A model generated the notes under the pieces. The model was not told where the DNA came from and made no database searches. It saw only the letters and a list, made by a program, of their open reading frames with translations. Shown here one piece after another: positions 59,992 through 64,000 of a stretch of DNA of 64,000 nucleotides (its first letter is position 1; each line of letters starts with the position of its first letter). The stretch is from Bin87 sp963665395. GTDB taxonomy: Bacteria > Chloroflexota > Dehalococcoidia > Lucifugimonadales > UBA3495. The stretch lies in the NCBI GenBank assembly GCA_963665395.2, contig OY762251.1, positions 4,030,001 through 4,094,000 of the forward strand. The letters are read 5' to 3'. The position numbers were made by a program, and so were the translations under genes.

Positions 59992-60588
59992 TCATTCCGG
60001 CTGCAAGTCTCGGGGCGGGATGTGGTACCAGTGAACCTGATTGGCATGGGCCTGGCGTTCGACGATTTCGTTCATCTCAACGCCCGCTACCGCGGCGCGA
60101 GATTTAATTTCAGTCAGGTCGTACAATCGGCCGGCGTTGCGTTTCGCCCGGTCAACGTCGTGTCTTTGTACTGTGTAGGATGCTTCAACCGCGAGGTAAT
60201 TGCGCTGGTGCTTGGCGTCTTCCACCTCCATTACCAGGTCGGCGTTGCGAAAACTCGCCAACGTAGCCTCGTCAATATCGGCGGTGGCCCGGTCGGCGAT
60301 GGCGAGGATTTGGGTTCGGCGCAAGTTCTTTATGTAGTTGTAACCCATGTCCCGGGCGATGACGCTGGCCTTGCGCAGAATTTCAGTACGCGCGTAACCG
60401 CCCTTAACGATGCCAAGGTCGTTGCCCATGGTGCGGAGCCGTTCATTGGTGTCGGCGTTGAACTCTCGCTGCTCGGCGTTGAACTCCCGCTGTTCGGCGC
60501 TGGTCTCCCGCTGCTCATCCATGAAGGTTTCAAACCTGGTGATGAAACGCCTCAGCAGATCGTGCAGGCTTTCGTCTTGCGTGGTCAT
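59992..60588 (-). CDS. Coiled-coil plus PD-(D/E)XK-like protein
   Basis: 198 residues from ATG 60588. An N-terminal helical segment has a repeated EQREFNAEQREFNAD unit, then LRTMGNDLGIVKGGYARTEI. The C-terminal half reads ASFRNADLVMEVEDAKHQRN, YLAVEASYTVQRHDVDRAKR and NAGRL, giving an Asp (NADLVM) and Glu (VEASYT) as in PD-(D/E)XK nuclease folds. Such proteins are common in Chloroflexota and cyanobacteria and are uncharacterised. Confidence 0.7.
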   Translation of the reverse strand: MTTQDESLHDLLRRFITRFETFMDEQRETSAEQREFNAEQREFNADTNERLRTMGNDLGIVKGGYARTEILRKASVIARDMGYNYIKNLRRTQILAIADRATADIDEATLASFRNADLVMEVEDAKHQRNYLAVEASYTVQRHDVDRAKRNAGRLYDLTEIKSRAAVAGVEMNEIVERQAHANQVHWYHIPPRDLQPE

Positions 60589-60723
60589 GACGTGCCGTCC
60601 TTCGGCTTTCTAATGAACGAGTGTAGCACAGCCATGTCGCGGCAGGCATCGGCGTTGTATTCCGCTCCCGCGCCTGGAGACCTGTCAATGGTGCGGGAGC
60701 GGAATTGCCATGAGTAGGGGCTT

Positions 60724-61083
60724 TTAGTCGATGACCTCAAGGACTTCCAGGATGATCCCCTGGGGTCCCTCGAAGAACATTACGCGCCGGCCGCCGCCGA
60801 CGGTGGTTTCCTCCAGAACCTTGGCGCCGCTGTCCTTCAGATCCTGCATGGTGCCTTCGATGTCGGTGGTGTCGATGGCGATGTGCTCGAACCCGTAGTT
60901 CTGCGGATGGGTCTGGGTGGCGATGTGGTCGGTCACGTTGAGGGGCAGGCCGTGCAGGTCCAGCCGGAACCCGCCGTTGGCGGCCTCGGAGGTCACCGTG
61001 GCGCCCAGGTTCTGCACGTACCAGTCAGCGGTGGCCTTGGGGTCGGGGGTCTTGAGGTGAACGTGGTTGAGTGAGAATGCCAT
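60724..61083 (-). CDS. VOC-family (glyoxalase/dioxygenase fold) protein
   Basis: 119 residues from ATG 61083, about 8 nt after AAGGAGGG on the minus strand. It reads SLNHVHLKTPDPKATADWYV, FRLDLHGLPLNVTD, YGFEHIAIDTTDIEGTMQDL and GRRVMFFEGPQGIILEVLEV. His (NHVHL), His (FEHIAI) and Glu (LEVLEV) provide metal ligands. The spacing of motifs matches methylmalonyl-CoA-epimerase/glyoxalase-like VOCs. The substrate is unknown. Confidence 0.8.
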   Translation of the reverse strand: MAFSLNHVHLKTPDPKATADWYVQNLGATVTSEAANGGFRLDLHGLPLNVTDHIATQTHPQNYGFEHIAIDTTDIEGTMQDLKDSGAKVLEETTVGGGRRVMFFEGPQGIILEVLEVID

Positions 61084-61111
61084 GATGGTGAACCCTCCTT
61101 GCTACAGCAGT

Positions 61112-61134
61112 CCCGTCATTCCGGCGAAAGCCGG
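61112..61134. repeat. TCATTCCGGC dispersed palindrome
   Basis: CATTCCGGCGAAAGCCGGAG lies just upstream of the VOC gene start (minus strand), between it and the F420-reductase gene. It is a copy of the palindrome seen at 25046, 51671 and inside the MITE. Confidence 0.6.
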
Positions 61135-61228
61135 AGTGGCAGCCTAATTGTGCCGATTGTAACATAACGCGCCGACCGACCCGTGCGGTGATATACTTGC
61201 GCCTAATTTGTTCCTGGAGGCGTTATTG

Positions 61229-61876
61229 ATGCTGGCATTTCTGGGAGGAACCGGACCGGAAGGAAAGGGTTTGGCGCTGCGGCTGGCCATGGCCGGCGAA
61301 TCGGTGGTGATCGGTTCGCGGGACGCCGGGCGAGCTCAGGAGGCGGCGGATGAGTTGCTGGAGTTGGCGCCTGGAACTACCATTTCAGGCGCAGTGAACC
61401 CGGAGGCGGCGGCCCAGGCCAACGTGGTGTTCCTTACCATGCCCTACAACGGTATGTCTCCCACCATTGATGGCGTTGGCGAAGCATTGAACGGGAAGAC
61501 GGTGGTGACGGTTATCGCTCCCATGCGGTTTGAGCGGGGTGTTGGGGCCATCGCCGAGGACGTACCCGCCGGATCGGCGGCCCAGGAGGCCCAGGCCGCC
61601 GCCCCTGATTCGCGGGTGGTGGCCGCGTTTCAAAACGTGTCCGCCGAGGAACTGTTGAAGCCCGGCGTCACGCTGGACGAAGACGTGGTCATCTGCGCCG
61701 ACGACGCGGAAGCCAAGCAGGTGGTTGTTGACCTGACGCGGAAGATCCCCAACCTGCGCCCCGTGGACGCCGGCGCTCTCTACAACGCCAAGTACGTGGA
61801 GCAGATAACGCCCCTGCTGGTCAACATAAACCGGATACACCGGACGCATTCGGGGGTGCGCATAACTGGAGTTTAG
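61229..61876 (+). CDS. npdG: NADPH-dependent F420 reductase-like protein
   Basis: 215 residues from ATG 61229, 8 nt after CTGGAGG (61214-61220); a longer frame from 61208 has no ribosome site. The nucleotide-binding start MLAFLGGTGPEGKGLALRLA with IGSRDAGRA is that of F420:NADP oxidoreductases (NpdG), and NVVFLTMPYNGMSPTIDG, TVIAPMRFERGVGAIA and KYVEQITPLLVNINRIH also fit. It would move hydride between F420 and NADP, supplying reduced F420 for enzymes such as luciferase-like oxidoreductases. A TATACT box lies at 61192-61197. Confidence 0.8.
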   Translation: MLAFLGGTGPEGKGLALRLAMAGESVVIGSRDAGRAQEAADELLELAPGTTISGAVNPEAAAQANVVFLTMPYNGMSPTIDGVGEALNGKTVVTVIAPMRFERGVGAIAEDVPAGSAAQEAQAAAPDSRVVAAFQNVSAEELLKPGVTLDEDVVICADDAEAKQVVVDLTRKIPNLRPVDAGALYNAKYVEQITPLLVNINRIHRTHSGVRITGV

Positions 61877-61979
61877 TGCCAGGCGCAACGGACTGGCGCC
61901 CTCGGGTCACCGTTCCACGTTACGGGCAAAGACGCGACCACACAAAAACCGAGACCGATCTTGACCGGAGGTAGTAACC

Positions 61980-62504
61980 ATGCCACGAGCTACACTTGAC
62001 CTACAGAATGCCGCCGATCTGTCCGCCGTGGGCGGGCAGTGGAAATGCGCCCATGGGTTCGTGCCCGGCCAACCCAACGAGGGCGTGGAAAGCGAGGCGG
62101 AAGGTTCGCCATGCCGACTGCCGGACTATGACGACTCCGGTTGGGACGCCTGCGAGGACCTGGGCGCCTGGCGCCGGCGCGGTGTGTCCTTCATCTGGTA
62201 CCGCATCAAGGCGACGTTGCCGGAAACGGTGGGAGGTCGGTCCATCGAAGGGGCGCGTTGCCTGTTCGAGTCATGCATCGACGACTATGGCGAGATCTGG
62301 ATCAATGGGGAGTGCGACCGGGAACGGGCGACGGTGCAGGGGTTCAATGTTCCCCAGCGCGTGGTCGTGTCGGCGGAACCCAAGGCCGGCGACGAGGTAA
62401 CCATCGCCATATTGGCGATGAATGGACCGCTGGCGGCGCCTGGGGGAGCCGTGTTCGTGCGTTACGCCACGTTGGCCTTCGAGTGGCGGGAAGAAGGCTA
62501 CTGA
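61980..62504 (+). CDS. Galactose-binding-like jelly-roll protein
   Basis: 174 residues from ATG 61980, about 6 nt after CCGGAGG. The motif DYDDSGWDACEDLGAWRRRG, then WYRIKATLPETVGG, CIDDYGEIWINGECDRE and VTIAILAMNGPLAAPGG resembles the beta-sandwich carbohydrate-binding domain of glycoside hydrolases (the D..W...G...WYR...LP...G.....D..G.IWING pattern). No catalytic domain is attached. Its role is unknown; it could bind a sugar or sit in an enzyme complex. Confidence 0.7.
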   Translation: MPRATLDLQNAADLSAVGGQWKCAHGFVPGQPNEGVESEAEGSPCRLPDYDDSGWDACEDLGAWRRRGVSFIWYRIKATLPETVGGRSIEGARCLFESCIDDYGEIWINGECDRERATVQGFNVPQRVVVSAEPKAGDEVTIAILAMNGPLAAPGGAVFVRYATLAFEWREEGY

Positions 62505-62509
62505 GGCGT

Positions 62510-62537
62510 GTAGGGGCGACCGGCCGGTCGCCCCTAC
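62510..62537. terminator. GTAGGGGCG palindrome between convergent genes
   Basis: A perfect 28-bp palindrome (arms GTAGGGGCGACCGG / CCGGTCGCCCCTAC) starts 5 bp after the plus-strand stop and ends 7 bp before the minus-strand stop codon of the next gene. Likely bidirectional terminator. Confidence 0.6.
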
Positions 62538-62544
62538 GTTAGCA

Positions 62545-62856
62545 TCACCCCGGCCAGTCATCTTCCTCGTCGTCTCCGGCGTCGTCGCTGTCGTTGGTTA
62601 CGACCTGACCGGGGTTGTGCGCATAGCCATTGGATTCCAATTCAGCGCGGATGGTCGGGGCGAATTCGGCGGGCGCCCGGCTGGCTGGCAGCGTGATTTC
62701 CACTTTGCCGCCGCTGACGATGATCTCGCCAGGATCCTCGCGGGCCAGTTCTACGCTCACTGACTCGCGGTGGATGCCGAAGTCGTCGGTGACCGAGAAG
62801 ACGACGGCCATGTCCTCCATGGTGATGATGGTTATGTTGTTGTCGTTGTCGGGCAT
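62545..62856 (-). CDS. Hypothetical acidic 103-residue protein
   Basis: ATG 62856 follows GAGGGTGAAAA. The protein reads MPDNDNNITIITMEDMAVVF, SVSVELAREDPGEIIVSGGK and VEITLPASRAPAEFAP, and ends in an acidic tail NDSDDAGDDEEDDWPG. It looks like a small beta-rich soluble protein. The terminator hairpin of the upstream thioredoxin-like gene lies just before it. No family recognised. Confidence 0.6.
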   Translation of the reverse strand: MPDNDNNITIITMEDMAVVFSVTDDFGIHRESVSVELAREDPGEIIVSGGKVEITLPASRAPAEFAPTIRAELESNGYAHNPGQVVTNDSDDAGDDEEDDWPG

Positions 62857-62874
62857 TTTTCACCCTCACCCTGG

Positions 62875-62897
62875 CCCTCTCCCATCAAGGGAGAGGG
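62875..62897. terminator. CCCTCTCCC/GGGAGAGGG hairpin
   Basis: The stem CCCTCTCCC (62875-62883) / GGGAGAGGG (62889-62897) has a 5-nt loop (ATCAA) and lies 7 bp after the stop of the thioredoxin-like gene on the minus strand. The same hairpin sequence is a dispersed repeat in many bacteria. Probable terminator. Confidence 0.55.
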
Positions 62898-62904
62898 GAG
62901 TTTG

Positions 62905-63534
62905 CTAGTCCTGTGGCGGCCATTCGGTGCCGCCCTCGGCCGGACGGTCGGCGGCGGGCAGCGCCATGCCGTCGGCCACCACCTGCTGGAACTCGTTGAG
63001 GATCACCGCGCCCCACTCGGCGGCCTTGCTGACGCGATGCGCGGTGCGACGGCCTCGAGCCTGCTGCCGGCTTTCGGCTTCGTCGCCGATGGACGCCGCA
63101 GCCTGGGCTACCATCTCGTCCATGGCGTCGATTGCGGGAACCAGGGAGCGGGCCGTCTCAATAAAGCGGGCGATTTCGCCCATCTTTTCGTCGAACACCA
63201 CGAAGACGGGCACGGTGCCGGCCCGGTGTTCGGGCAGGAAACTGTTGGTCAAATCCAGTTCATCATCGCGGTTGAAGACGCTGAGGCGGATGTTATTGCT
63301 GGCGTCGGCCAGCTTGAGGATGGCCGGCGTGGTGGACATGGCGTCGCCGCACCAGTCGGAGGTGAAGACGGCCAAGTTGATGGGTTGCTCCAGTCCGTTG
63401 AAGTAGTCCAGCACGTTGCCGGGGATCTCCACGCCGTCCTGAATCTGTTGGAACGGGTCTTTGTTGACCTTGATGATGTCGATGTACTGGTCGGTGTTCA
63501 TGCCCTGGGCGAATTTTTCTGCTGACAGTGCCAT
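62905..63534 (-). CDS. Thioredoxin-fold protein
   Basis: 209 residues from ATG 63534. The thioredoxin-like fold is suggested by PINLAVFTSDWCGDAMSTTP and then AILKLADASNNIRLSVFNRD, and GTVPVFVVFDEKMGEIARF (cis-Pro strand). The active-site position has WCGDA with a single Cys, not CxxC, so it is not a classical disulfide reductase. The last 60 residues are charged and helical. It may be a thiol-binding or regulatory member. Confidence 0.7.
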   Translation of the reverse strand: MALSAEKFAQGMNTDQYIDIIKVNKDPFQQIQDGVEIPGNVLDYFNGLEQPINLAVFTSDWCGDAMSTTPAILKLADASNNIRLSVFNRDDELDLTNSFLPEHRAGTVPVFVVFDEKMGEIARFIETARSLVPAIDAMDEMVAQAAASIGDEAESRQQARGRRTAHRVSKAAEWGAVILNEFQQVVADGMALPAADRPAEGGTEWPPQD

Positions 63535-63555
63535 TGCTCGCCTCCTGGATTCCGG

Positions 63556-63574
63556 CCCCGTATCAAGTACGGGG
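63556..63574. repeat. CCCCGTATCAAGTACGGGG dispersed palindrome
   Basis: Same family as 107-126 and the insertion at 13604-13623. It lies between the thioredoxin-like gene and the last gene and is followed by GCGCCGGAATGACGG, a half copy of another repeat. Confidence 0.6.
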
Positions 63575-63728
63575 TGACGTTCTTGCGCCGGAATGACGGT
63601 GTAATTGAATGACGGTTCAGGTTTAGTTGACCGATGATAGATGTCGTCTTTTGCCGCCGTCGGCGGCCGGTGCTAAAATCGTGGCGATATATTACCAGCC
63701 CCGCGCGGGCTTGCCTGCGCCAATTTGA

Positions 63729-64000
63729 ATGGAGCCGCTGTTGACTACCGAACGTGGTGGAGTGTACCTCAAATATGCCCTGTTTTGCCGGGAAACCGAT
63801 GAGGGGGGCGGGGACGACCTGAGTTTCAGGGGAGTGATCGACCTGGTGGACATCCCGATGCCCGAGGAGCCGCCCGGCGGCGACGGCCCGCGAGTGCTGG
63901 CGGAGGTGGACGCCCAACTGGCCTTCTGCATCGCCGGCGCCACGGCCGGGGAGCACACGCTGGAGGTGACCATCCGCGCGCCGGGGGCCAGTCTGTCCAG
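63729..64000 (+). CDS. Hypothetical protein, N-terminal part (3' end outside window)
   Basis: The frame opens at ATG 63729, or at TTG 63741 which has GGAG 6 nt upstream. It reads TTERGGVYLKYALFCRETDE, LSFRGVIDLVDIPMPEEPP, LAEVDAQLAFCIAGATAGEH and continues past the window. The start resembles short uncharacterised bacterial proteins that begin with a beta-strand ALFC segment (DUF6941-like), but this is only a resemblance. TAAAAT at 63674-63679 could be its -10 box. Confidence 0.55.
   Translation, partial: MEPLLTTERGGVYLKYALFCRETDEGGGDDLSFRGVIDLVDIPMPEEPPGGDGPRVLAEVDAQLAFCIAGATAGEHTLEVTIRAPGASLS

Overview
The window is high-GC bacterial DNA that looks like a Chloroflexota genome, probably a marine or host-associated SAR202/Dehalococcoidia-like lineage. 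This is inferred from the gene mix: an F420-dependent NADP reductase, a luciferase-like oxidoreductase, VOC and isocitrate-lyase/PEP-mutase enzymes, several Uma2-type nucleases, very large FnIII/cadherin surface proteins with Pro-Thr stalks, and many dispersed palindromic repeats. No rRNA, tRNA or CRISPR array was recognised.

Layout. 1-6.3 kb: tail of one gene, then a 1942-residue secreted FnIII protein. 6.3-28 kb: a decayed accessory region. It holds remnants of SRAP, response-regulator, DNA methyltransferase, UvrD helicase and surface-protein genes, a TPR lipoprotein split by a frameshift, two IS630-type elements, one IS701-type element and a DUF4062-STAND NTPase. The three IS elements sit in or beside a two-gene operon. 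Removing two of them restores a perfect 626-codon SIS-HAD fusion gene, followed by a truncated phosphoribosyltransferase-like gene. 28-42 kb: an ankyrin lipoprotein, an HtrA-like lipoprotein protease, a CAP-domain membrane protein and a 3100-residue surface protein; the last two overlap at TGATG. 42-52 kb: repeat clusters, two Uma2 proteins, a MarR regulator with a visible promoter and operator, a methyltransferase, a hybrid sensor kinase with its own DNA-binding domain, an LLM oxidoreductase/MFS pair and a NuoF remnant. 52-64 kb: a GLUG-repeat surface protein, an aquaporin, a DUF429 protein, small membrane proteins, and a run of metabolic and hypothetical genes.

The most unusual signal is a family of short palindromes. 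TCCGCC-N3-GGCGGA (15 bp) replaces exactly 6 bp (once 5 bp) of host sequence. This can be measured by comparing the two IS630 copies and two copies of a longer intergenic repeat. In coding sequence a 15-for-6 swap keeps the frame and adds three residues. A second family, GTAGGGGCG...CGCCCCTAC, sits within about 25 bp of stop codons and looks like gene-end punctuation. A 163-bp MITE with perfect 17-bp terminal repeats and a 10-bp target duplication has landed exactly between the Shine-Dalgarno sequence and the start codon of a small membrane-protein gene.

All calls come from reading the sequence. Family names rest on motif recognition without database searches. Several disrupted genes could in principle reflect assembly errors in homopolymers; the duplicated, independently positioned lesions argue against that for most of them.
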